This document shows, in pieces, positions 41,475 to 49,619 of a stretch of 64,000 nt of DNA. Under the pieces are notes generated by a model. The model made no database searches, was not told the DNA's origin, and was given only the letters and a program-made list of their open reading frames with translations. Position 1 is the first letter of the stretch. Each line of letters starts with the position of its first letter. Source of the DNA: JAEUMG01 sp046349315 (GTDB taxonomy: Bacteria > Pseudomonadota > Alphaproteobacteria > Rhizobiales > Aestuariivirgaceae); contig JAXMCQ010000014.1 in assembly GCA_046349315.1 (NCBI GenBank), positions 1 through 64,000 of the forward strand, read 5' to 3'. A program made the translations under genes and the position numbers.

Positions 41475-42118
41475 CGGCAGTTGAGAAGGCCCTTCGCCAT
41501 CTGATCGATGAGATCGATGCCTACCTCGCCCGCCTCGACGGGGCCGCGCAGGGTATCGCAGACGTCCGCCGCGGCATCGCGGCCAAAGGGCCGTTCCAGG
41601 CGATGGAAGGTCGCCCACCGATCTGCGGTTTCCTGGGCGAGGCAATCGAACTTGCCAGCTCTCAGGGAAACGGTGCCCTAGCCGATGCGATCGTACACGC
41701 CAATCCTCATCTCCCGTGGGTCACCTATGATTCCTATCCGCGCGAACTGATCGGTGCGCGCTTTCCCAAGGCCCACGCCTTCGTCAGTCTGATTGGAAAG
41801 GGCGCGCCATTTGACGGCGAGGATTATGATCTCGGACTGTTTCTGATCGAACCGCGCACGCTCTATCGCGATCATCGCCATCTAGCACCCGAACTCTATG
41901 CGCCGATCACCGGCCCGCATCGCTGGCGTTTCGGCATCGATGACCCGTGGAAGGAATTGCCATCGAACATACCGGTGTGGAACGAGCCCGAGCGTGTTCA
42001 CGCTACTCTCGTCGGAGAACAGCCGTTCCTTGCGATCTTTGGCTGGACACGCGATGTGACTTCGCCAGCAAGCGTCGTTCCGGCTCCCGATTGGTCCGCG
42101 ATCGAGGCTGGCCTTTGA
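41471..42118 (+). CDS. DMSP-lyase-like cupin protein (first of two)
   Basis: A 215-residue protein with an all-alpha N-terminus (about 1-105) and a C-terminal cupin. The metal site has the H-x-H-x3-E-x-Y...H pattern at H135, H137, E141, Y143 and H177 (in DHRHLAPELYAPITG and PERVHATL), the arrangement found in DddK/DddW/DddQ-type dimethylsulfoniopropionate lyases. Family likeness is by motif and length. Proton abstraction from an unrelated substrate is equally possible. ATG overlaps the enolase-family stop (ATGA) and the end overlaps the second cupin. Confidence 0.78.
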   Translation: MTAVEKALRHLIDEIDAYLARLDGAAQGIADVRRGIAAKGPFQAMEGRPPICGFLGEAIELASSQGNGALADAIVHANPHLPWVTYDSYPRELIGARFPKAHAFVSLIGKGAPFDGEDYDLGLFLIEPRTLYRDHRHLAPELYAPITGPHRWRFGIDDPWKELPSNIPVWNEPERVHATLVGEQPFLAIFGWTRDVTSPASVVPAPDWSAIEAGL

Positions 42119-42738
42119 GCGAGGAGACAATTGCGGGCGTTGCCTGGTTGATTTCAGCGATCACCCGCGATCTGACAGCGATTGGTGGCGAAGGCGTGTC
42201 GATCGCACTGTCGCGGCTCGCCGAACAGGACATTTCGGCTTCCGCATTTCAAGAACCTGAGCCGTGCACATTGCCAGCCTGCGCCTGGCTCGCAGAGACG
42301 ATCGCCGCGACGATGCTGATATCGCCGTCAGTCTCGGCCGCCTTGGCCGAGATCGCCCCGCATCTGCGCTGGAAGCAGAATTCCAATTACTCCGATGAAC
42401 AGCTTGGCGAAGGCTACATGGCTTCTTACGCCTATAGCGAATTCATCGGGCCCGACGGCTTTTATAGCGGCGATGATTTTCTGATGGGGCTTCTGCTGCT
42501 CGGTCCCGATCGCTACTACAAGGATCACGCACACCCCGCACCCGAACTCTATTGGGCTCTAACCGGCCCTTCCCTCTGGCGGCGCGCTCCGGATGACTTT
42601 GAAACGCGCCCTGCCGGGAGTGCGATTTGGCATGCGCCGAAAGTGATTCACGCCACGCGCACCACGGACCAGCCTTTGCTCGCCATGTGGATATGGACTG
42701 AGGACACCGCCTATCCGGCCCGGCTCGTCGACGCATGA
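42115..42738 (+). CDS. DMSP-lyase-like cupin protein (second of two)
   Basis: A 207-residue paralogue of the previous gene, read from TTG at 42115, which overlaps the upstream stop codon; no in-frame ATG exists near. The metal motif is H138, H140, E144, Y146, H179 (DHAHPAPELYWALTG, KVIHATRT), with the same spacing apart from one residue. The helical N-terminal domain is less conserved. The pair is translationally coupled, consistent with two subunits of one enzyme or two related activities. It overlaps the hydrolase by 4 bp. Substrate unknown. Confidence 0.72.
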   Translation: MSEETIAGVAWLISAITRDLTAIGGEGVSIALSRLAEQDISASAFQEPEPCTLPACAWLAETIAATMLISPSVSAALAEIAPHLRWKQNSNYSDEQLGEGYMASYAYSEFIGPDGFYSGDDFLMGLLLLGPDRYYKDHAHPAPELYWALTGPSLWRRAPDDFETRPAGSAIWHAPKVIHATRTTDQPLLAMWIWTEDTAYPARLVDA

Positions 42739-43544
42739 GTTTTCTGCGCACGACCCTGATTACGGCAGCATTGATATATTTGGCCTTGCTGGTCGTGATC
42801 TATCTGCTGCAGCGCCATCTCCTGTACCATCCGAGCCACGTGCAAGTGTCACCCGAAGACGTTGGTCTCGCCGGTGTCGAGGTTGTAAACCTCGCCACGC
42901 AGCCGGACGAGAAGCTCATCGCGTGGTATGCACCGGCCCAAGCCGGCAAGCCGACCATTCTGTTCTTTCACGGCAATGCCGGCGACATCTCTGGCCGTGC
43001 CGAGCGCTTCGCCTACTACCAGCGCGCCGGCTATGGGGTGATGTTTCTCTCCTACCGCGGCTATGGCACGAGCACTGGCAGTCCGAGCGAAGCCGGACTC
43101 ATCAGCGATGCCAATGCTGCCTATGACTGGCTCGTCCAACATGATGTCCCGGCATCGAAAATCGTATTGGTCGGCGAGTCGCTCGGGACCGGCGTCTCAA
43201 TGCAGCTCGCCGCACATAAGCCGGTCGCGGCGATCGCGCTCGAAGCGCCCTTCACATCGACCGCCGATGTCGCGCGCCTGAGTTACTGGTGGCTTCCGGT
43301 CGGACTCCTGATGAAGGACCAGTTCAAATCCATCGACTATGTGAAGGACATCCGTGTGCCGCTATTGGTCATGCACGGCACCGACGATCGCCTGATCCCG
43401 CTGCAGATGGGCGAGCGGCTCTTTGCAGCCGCCAATGAGCCCAAGGAATTCGTCGCCATCGCCAATGGCACGCATGGTTCGATCTTTTCCGAACCGGCCT
43501 GGCAGCACGAGATCGAATTCTTCAATCGCCACCTCGGCTCATGA
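42735..43544 (+). CDS. alpha/beta hydrolase (BEM46-like), membrane-anchored
   Basis: A 269-residue protein with an N-terminal membrane helix (ITAALIYLALLVVIYLLQ, about 8-26) and a cytoplasmic or periplasmic alpha/beta-hydrolase fold. Oxyanion region FFHGNAGDISGR (about 77-88); nucleophile in GESLG (about 147-151); acid in HGTDDRLIP (about 214-222); His in NGTHGSIF (about 245-252). Ester or thioester hydrolysis is likely. Last gene of the same-strand run; a terminator lies just after it. Confidence 0.9.
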   Translation: MSFLRTTLITAALIYLALLVVIYLLQRHLLYHPSHVQVSPEDVGLAGVEVVNLATQPDEKLIAWYAPAQAGKPTILFFHGNAGDISGRAERFAYYQRAGYGVMFLSYRGYGTSTGSPSEAGLISDANAAYDWLVQHDVPASKIVLVGESLGTGVSMQLAAHKPVAAIALEAPFTSTADVARLSYWWLPVGLLMKDQFKSIDYVKDIRVPLLVMHGTDDRLIPLQMGERLFAAANEPKEFVAIANGTHGSIFSEPAWQHEIEFFNRHLGS

Positions 43545-43548
43545 AAAA

Positions 43549-43573
43549 GCCTCCGCGGATGATCCGCGGAGGC
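43549..43573 (-). terminator. bidirectional terminator between the hydrolase and peptide-binding genes
   Basis: 11-bp perfect stem GCCTCCGCGGA / TCCGCGGAGGC with loop TGA. On the minus strand it is followed by TTTTT, so it ends the peptide-binding transcript; on the plus strand it follows the hydrolase stop by 4 bp. Confidence 0.85.
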
Positions 43574-43600
43574 TCGTAGCTTTAGAGCGATGCTTGCGGC

Positions 43601-45271
43601 TTATGCCGGCTCGATTGCCATCGTTTCGCCGAAGATGTAAAGCGTCGGATGGATCTGGAAGCCCTTCACGCGCTTGTCATAGCCGGCATAGACCGAACGC
43701 CACAGTGGCTGCGTGATCGGCCCGTCCTCCTGCATGATCTTCTCAAGTTCGCCGATGATCTCGCGCCGCTTGTCGACATCGAGCGTACCTTCGGCCTTGC
43801 TCAAGAGTTCATCGAACTGCTTGTTGGAATAGGCCGATTCGTTCCACGGCACGCCGGTGCGATAGGCGAGCGCCAGCACCATGAAGCCCAAAGGACGATG
43901 CGTCCATTCGGTGAAGCCGAATGGCACCTTGTCCCAGACTTCCCAGAACTTGTTGGACGGCAGCACGTTGATCTTGGCGCGGATGCCTGCGGCCTTCCAC
44001 TGTTCGGCCATCGCTTCGACAGCAGCCTGCTCCCATGACGGATCGGGCTTGCAGTTGATCTCGACGTCGATGCCATCCGGGAAACCGGCGTCAGCGAGGA
44101 TCTTCTTCGCTTCGTCCGGCTTGTATCCCATGACGGGAAGCTGTGCATAGTCAGGATGCACTTTGCAGACATGGTGATGCTCGGCCGGATCGCCCACGCC
44201 CTTGTGCGCGATCTGCAAGCACTTCTCCGGATCGGTGGCGAGGCGCATCGCCTTGCGCACCGCCGGGTTGTCGAAGGGCTTCTGGTCGAGACGCATGCGC
44301 GCCACGGCCGTCTGCGCCGTCACGGCTTCATGGATGTTGATGTGATCCATGGCCTTGTAGATATCGAACTGCTCGATATTGCCCTGGTAGATTCCGTCAA
44401 CCTGCTTTGAGGCAAGTGCGGCGGCCACCGCCGAAGGATTGTCGCCAAGGTCGATGAAATGCAGTTCGTCGACGAAGCCCGGCTTGTCCGCGATGCGCTT
44501 GAGCACCGCCTTGCGGCCGACTTCAAGTTCAACGAGATCGAATGAGCCAGTACCATTCGAACCAACGTCAAACACACCGTTCTCGGCCGGATCGAGCATC
44601 AGGAAGGGATAGTGGAAGAAGTGCTCGGGAACCGCGACCTGGGCTTCCTTGAGGTTCAGCACCAGGGTCTTGGGATCCTTAACCTCGATGGCGTTGGCAT
44701 CCCACAACTCGGTGGTCATTACCGCGTTGCCCTTGTCGTCCTTCGTGCCGGTGTCGACATCCTTGAGCATATAGCCCTTCATCAGGCCGACGACGGAAGA
44801 GCCGACCTTCGGATCGAGGCAATGCTTGATGTTCCAGGCCGCATGCTCGGCGGTGAACGGTCCACCCTTGCGCCAGGTGGTATCCGCCATCGTGAAAGTC
44901 CAGGTCTTGAGATCCTCAGACGCTTCCCACTTCGCGCAAAGATCCGGACGCGTGATGTTGTCCGAGCCGGTGCGGGTGATGTAGCCGCAAACCTGGCGCA
45001 CGACGTTCGAGTCATAGACCCACGAGAAAGTGTGCGGGTTTTCAAGTTTGGGAACGCGTTGGGCGATCTTGATCGTGCCGCCCTTCGGCATGTCGTCCGC
45101 GCGCGCCGGTGGCGCGAAAGGCTGACCGCTGATCTTGCCTGCCCACATATAGGCGGCGCCCGCCGACATGCCGAGCAGTGTCGAATAGCGCACGAACTCG
45201 CGCCGATCGATCTTCTTGTCCGCAAGCTGTTGCTTGAGTTTGGGAATCCAGATGTGTTCTTTATCAGACAT
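43601..45271 (-). CDS. ABC transporter peptide-type substrate-binding protein (DppA/OppA family)
   Basis: A 556-residue family 5 extracellular solute-binding protein. The N-terminus carries a twin-arginine-like signal (DRREFVRYSTLLGMSAGAAYMWAG, about residues 23-46, with an R-R-x-F pattern), then KGGTIKIAQRVPKLENPHTF, the SBP_bac_5 start. Internal ITRPDLCAKWEASEDLKTWTF is the conserved L-A-x-x-W-x-x-S-x-D-x-x-x-Y/W stretch. It binds peptides or similar ligands in the periplasm. No permease genes follow in the window. The start ATG at 45271 is preceded by GGGAGG-like AGGAAG. Confidence 0.9.
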   Translation of the reverse strand: MSDKEHIWIPKLKQQLADKKIDRREFVRYSTLLGMSAGAAYMWAGKISGQPFAPPARADDMPKGGTIKIAQRVPKLENPHTFSWVYDSNVVRQVCGYITRTGSDNITRPDLCAKWEASEDLKTWTFTMADTTWRKGGPFTAEHAAWNIKHCLDPKVGSSVVGLMKGYMLKDVDTGTKDDKGNAVMTTELWDANAIEVKDPKTLVLNLKEAQVAVPEHFFHYPFLMLDPAENGVFDVGSNGTGSFDLVELEVGRKAVLKRIADKPGFVDELHFIDLGDNPSAVAAALASKQVDGIYQGNIEQFDIYKAMDHINIHEAVTAQTAVARMRLDQKPFDNPAVRKAMRLATDPEKCLQIAHKGVGDPAEHHHVCKVHPDYAQLPVMGYKPDEAKKILADAGFPDGIDVEINCKPDPSWEQAAVEAMAEQWKAAGIRAKINVLPSNKFWEVWDKVPFGFTEWTHRPLGFMVLALAYRTGVPWNESAYSNKQFDELLSKAEGTLDVDKRREIIGELEKIMQEDGPITQPLWRSVYAGYDKRVKGFQIHPTLYIFGETMAIEPA

Positions 45272-45408
45272 TGAGTGACTTCCTCCCGGAGGTTCTGGGG
45301 GCCGTCTGTGGCCCGAAACCGCATCGTCCCGCAAATGAATTTCTGGTCATCTACGAGCTGGAAACAAGCCTATCACCGCCGCGTCGCGCGGTTCAATGGT
45401 GAATCAGA

Positions 45409-45420
45409 TTGACCGGTCAA
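45409..45420. promoter_or_regulatory. 12-bp perfect palindrome TTGACCGGTCAA
   Basis: Perfect dyad two bases downstream of the amidase stop codon and about 138 bp upstream of the peptide-binding gene. Length and symmetry fit a regulator dimer site; no regulator gene lies nearby, so the link is inferred. Confidence 0.35.
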
Positions 45421-45421
45421 G

Positions 45422-46876
45422 TCAGGGGTAATCTGGCGGCGGGACGAAGCCCGCATAGTCACGCTCCAGCAGCTCGGCAAAGCGCAATGAGGTCAAATCC
45501 TCATATTGCGGCGCAACAATCTGGACACCGGACGGCAATCCTTGCGGTGTGAGCCCGATTGGCGCCACCGTCGCGGGCAGATAGAAGCACCCGGAATAGC
45601 CGGCCCAGAACAATTGATCGGTCGTCGGCACCGGCTTGCCATTGACGGCAATCGTCCGCTCATAGCGCTCGCCCACCTGATCATGCGGAAAGGCCGCCGA
45701 GGCGGCGGCCGGGCACAGCAAGACATCCCAGTCGTGGAAGAATGCATCCCACGCGAGCCGCATCTGGTGGCGCCGCTCGTTATAGGCAAGCCAGCTGCGA
45801 TGCGGGATCGTATAGGCCCGCAGCATTTGCGCGAGATAGCTCGTATCGTCAGGTCCCATCGCTTCGACCTTCGCGGCATTGACGGCGAATTCCTCATCGC
45901 TTTGCCGGCGGCTCGTCGCAGCCCGCAGCAAGGCGATATAGACATCCATCGCCTCGCGCGTCGAAAAATCGGGCCGGGCCGTAAAGGACAATTTCTTCAC
46001 CCGCGGCTCCAAGAATGTCGCGAGCTTGGCGATCAGATCTTGCACCGGTTGGTCGACCTCGCTCACCGGATCGCTGAGCATCACCGCAACGCGAAAATCC
46101 TTGAGGTCCTTGTGACGCGAGGCCGGCAGCTTCAGCGTCAATGCCCGCGCTTCCAGACCCTCGCTGCCCGCCATCAGTTTCAGCATCGCGGTGAGATCGC
46201 GGGCACTGCGCGCCAGCGGCCCCCCGACCGAGATATCGGTCGCACTCACCACGCCGGGAAGGCGCTGGCCCTCGAGCGGCACGATTCCGAACGTCGGCTT
46301 GTGACCATAGACGCCGCAATAATGCGCTGGATTGCGGATCGATGCGCCAATGTCGGAACCGATCTCAAGGGCGCTCATGCCGGTCGCAAGGGCCGCGGCC
46401 GATCCACCCGATGAGCCACCCGGCGCCCGCTTCAGATCCCAGGGATTGTTTGTCGTGCCATAGATCTCGTTGAAGCTCTGCCAATCGGCGAGCATCAACG
46501 GAACATTGGTCTTGCCATAGAGCACCGCGCCAGTATCGGTGATGCGCTTCACCGCCACCGCGTCCTTACTCGCGATATTGGCGCGCAGTCTGGCCACGCC
46601 CCAGGTCGATGGCGTGCCGGTCCAGTCGAAGGACTCTTTGATCGTCATCGGCACGCCGTCGAAGACGCCGCGCGGCTCGCCGCGCTTGAGCCGGCGATCG
46701 GCGGCGGCAGCCGCCTTCTCCGCCCGCGCGAAGTCGCTGACGATGACCGCATTGATCGCTGGATTATAGTTCTCGACGCGCGCGCGGCTGAGCTTCAGCA
46801 GTTCCCGCGCGCTGATCTTGCGCTGTCTGAGCAGTCGCGCCTGATCCAGAGCCGAGAGGTAATAGACAGCGCGCAT
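45422..46876 (-). CDS. amidase (amidase-signature family)
   Basis: A 484-residue amidase. The Ser-Ser-Lys triad is visible: Lys in VPMTIKESFDW (about 82), the first Ser in APGGSSGGSAAALATG (about 155-160), and the nucleophile Ser in GSDIGASIRNPAHYCG (about 180). It hydrolyses an amide to an acid and ammonia; the natural substrate is unknown. Start is the ATG at 46876; a TTG at 46888 is also in frame. It follows the SDR gene by 8 bp and may form one transcript with it and trcR. Confidence 0.92.
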   Translation of the reverse strand: MRAVYYLSALDQARLLRQRKISARELLKLSRARVENYNPAINAVIVSDFARAEKAAAAADRRLKRGEPRGVFDGVPMTIKESFDWTGTPSTWGVARLRANIASKDAVAVKRITDTGAVLYGKTNVPLMLADWQSFNEIYGTTNNPWDLKRAPGGSSGGSAAALATGMSALEIGSDIGASIRNPAHYCGVYGHKPTFGIVPLEGQRLPGVVSATDISVGGPLARSARDLTAMLKLMAGSEGLEARALTLKLPASRHKDLKDFRVAVMLSDPVSEVDQPVQDLIAKLATFLEPRVKKLSFTARPDFSTREAMDVYIALLRAATSRRQSDEEFAVNAAKVEAMGPDDTSYLAQMLRAYTIPHRSWLAYNERRHQMRLAWDAFFHDWDVLLCPAAASAAFPHDQVGERYERTIAVNGKPVPTTDQLFWAGYSGCFYLPATVAPIGLTPQGLPSGVQIVAPQYEDLTSLRFAELLERDYAGFVPPPDYP

Positions 46877-46884
46877 CGGCAATC

Positions 46885-47484
46885 TCAATGGACGGTGATG
46901 ACCTTGCCAGTGAGCCCGCCTTCGACGCTCTTCGCATAAGCCAAGCCTACGCGCGCGGAAGAAACGGGATGATGGCCGGGGAAGAAACCTTCATACTTCT
47001 TCGCCGACTCCTCGAGCAGTCCGGGGCTTACCGCATTGATACGCAAACCCCGCGGCAGGTCGATCGCCGCCGCCATGACGAAAGCATCGATCGCACCGTT
47101 GACCGCTGCAGCATTGACGCCCTGACGGATCGGATCGCGATCGAGCACACCGCTCGTCAGCGTAAAGGAACCGCCATCGGCGAGGTGCTTCAGACCCTCG
47201 AGCACGAGATTGACCTGCCCCATGAGCTTGTCATTGACCCCGCTCATGAACTGCGCAGGCGTCATCGTCTCAAGCGGGCCGAAATAGGTATGCCCGGTGC
47301 AGGAAACGATCGCGTCAAGCTTGCCTGCCTTGGCGAACATCGCCGTCACGGATTCCGGCTTCATCAGATCGGCGGTGAAGTCGCCCTTCGAACGTCCGAC
47401 TGTCAGGATCGTGTGCCGCTTGCCGAGTTCGGCCGCGGCAGCGGCACCGACCGTACCATGCGCGCCGGCGATCAGGATCCGCAT
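46885..47484 (-). CDS. atypical SDR-like protein without the Tyr-Lys pair
   Basis: A 199-residue Rossmann protein: ILIAGAHGTVGAAAAAELGK (about 3-22, NADP loop) and VSPGLLEES near the end. Where classical SDRs have Y-x-x-x-K, this one reads NAAAVNGAIDAF, so the proton-transfer pair is missing. The family of short SDRs used here commonly keeps this change and may bind cofactor without oxidoreduction. It overlaps trcR by 1 bp and precedes the amidase. Confidence 0.85.
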   Translation of the reverse strand: MRILIAGAHGTVGAAAAAELGKRHTILTVGRSKGDFTADLMKPESVTAMFAKAGKLDAIVSCTGHTYFGPLETMTPAQFMSGVNDKLMGQVNLVLEGLKHLADGGSFTLTSGVLDRDPIRQGVNAAAVNGAIDAFVMAAAIDLPRGLRINAVSPGLLEESAKKYEGFFPGHHPVSSARVGLAYAKSVEGGLTGKVITVH

Positions 47485-48194
47485 TATTGCGCCCCGTCGG
47501 TCTTGAGCGTCTTGAGCTTGGCAAAAACCGAATCTGGATCAAAGGCCGGTTCTTTTTCCCTCGCGCTTTCGCGCTCCGGCTGAGGCTGAGGCTGCGCCTC
47601 GGGCTTTGCATGAATGACTTCGCTGGCCGGCACGAGCGTCACCGGCGGCTCGCTCGTTATCACGCGCCCGGACTTGCGCGCCGCCTTCTGGACGGCGAGG
47701 TCGAGATCGAGCTGCGTACACAATCCCAATGAAACCGGATCGACCGGCTTGATGTTCGCGGAGTTCCAATGCGTGCGATCACGGATCGCTTCGATCGTCG
47801 ACTTCGTCGTGCCGACAAGCTTCATGAGCTGGGCATCGGTCATTTCCGGATGATACCGCAGCAGCCAGGCAATGGCGTCCGGCCGGTCGCCGCGTCGCGA
47901 GACCGGCGTGTAGCGCGGGCCCTTGGAGGGTGCGGCCGGAACGACCACGGTCGAAACGGAGAGTTTGAGCCGGTATTCCGGGTCGGCTTCGCCCTTGGCG
48001 ATCTCCTCGCGCGTCAACTGCCCGGCCGTGACCGGATCGAGGCCCTTGATGCCGAGCGCGACATCGCCGTCGGCAATGCCCTTCACCTCGAGTTCGTGCA
48101 ATTTGCACAGATCGGCGATCTGCTTGAAGGTAAGGGCGGTGTTCTCGACCAGCCAGACCGCGGTGGCCTTTGGCATGAGCGGTGCGTTGGACAT
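47484..48194 (-). CDS. trcR: cell cycle transcriptional regulator TrcR (DUF1013)
   Basis: A 236-residue DUF1013 protein, found in most alphaproteobacteria. MPKATAVWLVENTALTFKQIADLCKLHELEVKGIADGD (about 7-44) is the N-terminal helix-turn-helix-like region; the central RYTPVSRRGDRPDAIAWLL (about 96-114) is strongly conserved, and the Gln/Pro/Glu-rich tail is variable. The family acts with the CtrA/GcrA cell-cycle network. The ATG at 48194 (MSNAPLMPK) is the family start; the upstream Met is out of alignment. Confidence 0.93.
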   Translation of the reverse strand: MSNAPLMPKATAVWLVENTALTFKQIADLCKLHELEVKGIADGDVALGIKGLDPVTAGQLTREEIAKGEADPEYRLKLSVSTVVVPAAPSKGPRYTPVSRRGDRPDAIAWLLRYHPEMTDAQLMKLVGTTKSTIEAIRDRTHWNSANIKPVDPVSLGLCTQLDLDLAVQKAARKSGRVITSEPPVTLVPASEVIHAKPEAQPQPQPERESAREKEPAFDPDSVFAKLKTLKTDGAQ

Positions 48195-48292
48195 TAATTT
48201 TCTCCTAGGGAACCGGCTTGAAGGCTCCGTCAAACAGGCATGAAGTGGGGATCGGCGCTATATAAGTCGGCTCCCTTTGCGATGCAACGCGC

Positions 48293-49282
48293 TTATGCGG
48301 CAATCAGAACAATCTTGCCCACATGGGCACTGGTTTCCATCAGCGCATGGGCCTGCCCCGCATCGGCAAGCGGGAAAGTCTTGAAAATCTGAGGCTTGAT
48401 CTTGCCCTGGGCGATCAGCGGCCAAACCTTTTCCTCAAGCGACCGCGCGATCTGGGCTTTTTCGGCAACGCTGCGCGGCCTGAGCGTGGAACCCGTCAGC
48501 GTCAGCCGCTTGAGCATCATCGGCAGGAAGTCGACCTCCGCCTTGGAGCCCCTGAGGAAGGCGATGCTGACAATCCGCCCGTGCGTCGCCGCCACTGCCA
48601 AGTTACGGGGGATATAATCGCCTCCCACCATGTCGAGGATGACATCGGCGCCCTTCCCGTCAGTCGCGTCCTTGACGGCCTTGACGAAATCCTCCTTGCG
48701 GTAATCGATCGCCAGCGTAGCTCCCAGCGCGACACAGGCGGCGCATTTCTCAGCCGACCCGGCGGTCGCAAAAACCCGCGCGCCGAAGGCATTGCCAAGC
48801 ATGATGGCGGTCGTGCCGATGCCGCTCGATCCGCCATGCACAAGAAAGGTCTCACCGGCCTTGAGGCCGGCGCGGTCGAAGACATTGGTCCAGACCGTGA
48901 AGAAGGTTTCTGGCAATCCCGCCGCCTCGACCATGGTCAGACCGGCCGGCACCGCCAGCGCATTGTCCTCGGCTGCGACACAATACTCGGCATAGCCGCC
49001 ACCCGGCACCAGCGCGCAAACCTTGTCGCCGACCCGATAGCGCTTCACGCCGGGGCCGGCCGAAACGACCTCTCCAGCGATCTCGAGGCCGGGTGTCGCC
49101 GGCGCGCCAGGCGGCGGCGGATAGCCGCCCTGCCGCTGCAGGACGTCCGGACGGTTAACCCCGGCTGCCGCGACCTTGACCAGTATCTCGCCGGCTTGAG
49201 GCTCGGGTCGTGCCAGCGAAACCGGCTTCAGCACCTCCGGACCGCCCGGCGTGGTGATGGCAATTGCGGTCATCTGCGACAT
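48293..49282 (-). CDS. NAD(P)H quinone oxidoreductase (zinc-free MDR family, PIG3-like)
   Basis: A 329-residue medium-chain reductase without catalytic zinc ligands. N-terminal GroES-like domain, then Rossmann domain with GGSSGIGTTAIMLGNAFGARVF (about 150-171). The start MSQMTAIAITTPGGPEVL is typical of PIG3-like quinone oxidoreductases, which reduce quinones or double bonds with NADPH. A second in-frame Met lies at residue 4. It is divergent from the DUF1192 gene. Confidence 0.92.
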   Translation of the reverse strand: MSQMTAIAITTPGGPEVLKPVSLARPEPQAGEILVKVAAAGVNRPDVLQRQGGYPPPPGAPATPGLEIAGEVVSAGPGVKRYRVGDKVCALVPGGGYAEYCVAAEDNALAVPAGLTMVEAAGLPETFFTVWTNVFDRAGLKAGETFLVHGGSSGIGTTAIMLGNAFGARVFATAGSAEKCAACVALGATLAIDYRKEDFVKAVKDATDGKGADVILDMVGGDYIPRNLAVAATHGRIVSIAFLRGSKAEVDFLPMMLKRLTLTGSTLRPRSVAEKAQIARSLEEKVWPLIAQGKIKPQIFKTFPLADAGQAHALMETSAHVGKIVLIAA

Positions 49283-49361
49283 GGCTGCGCTCTTTCCTTG
49301 TTAACTTTTGACCCGCAGGGCCGCCTTCGGCACAGTGAGCCAATAGATCGGAGCACCTGTC

Positions 49362-49550
49362 ATGGACCTCGAAGACGCCCGCCCAGTTAAGAAACCCGAC
49401 ATCGTCATCGGCGAATCCCTCGATCTGCTCTCGCTTGCCGAATTGGAACACCGAATCACCATTTTGGAATCCGAAATCGTCCGCATACGCGACACCATCA
49501 CCCGCAAAAGCGCCGGAAAGGCCGCTGCGGATGCTATTTTTCGACGCTAA
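49362..49550 (+). CDS. DUF1192 small protein
   Basis: A 62-residue protein matching DUF1192 (LDLLSLAELEHRITILESEI, about 20-39, the conserved heptad). Highly conserved in Hyphomicrobiales beside rcdA. No enzyme motif; a small coiled coil. It is divergent from the quinone oxidoreductase gene. Confidence 0.88.
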   Translation: MDLEDARPVKKPDIVIGESLDLLSLAELEHRITILESEIVRIRDTITRKSAGKAAADAIFRR

Positions 49551-49579
49551 CCAGTTCTTTGGCTTAAGCGGAGGTAACG

Positions 49580-49594
49580 TTAACTATTTGGTAA
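49580..49594 (+). promoter_or_regulatory. CtrA-like binding site with nearby GANTC methylation sites
   Basis: TTAA-CTATTTG-GTAA matches the CtrA consensus TTAA-N7-TTAA with one mismatch. CcrM-type GANTC sites lie at 49597-49601 and 49636-49640. It is upstream of the candidate RNA below and of rcdA, which acts on CtrA. Assignment rests on motif and context only. Confidence 0.45.
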
Positions 49595-49619
49595 GGGATT
49601 CGGTTGTATTTTCATTATT

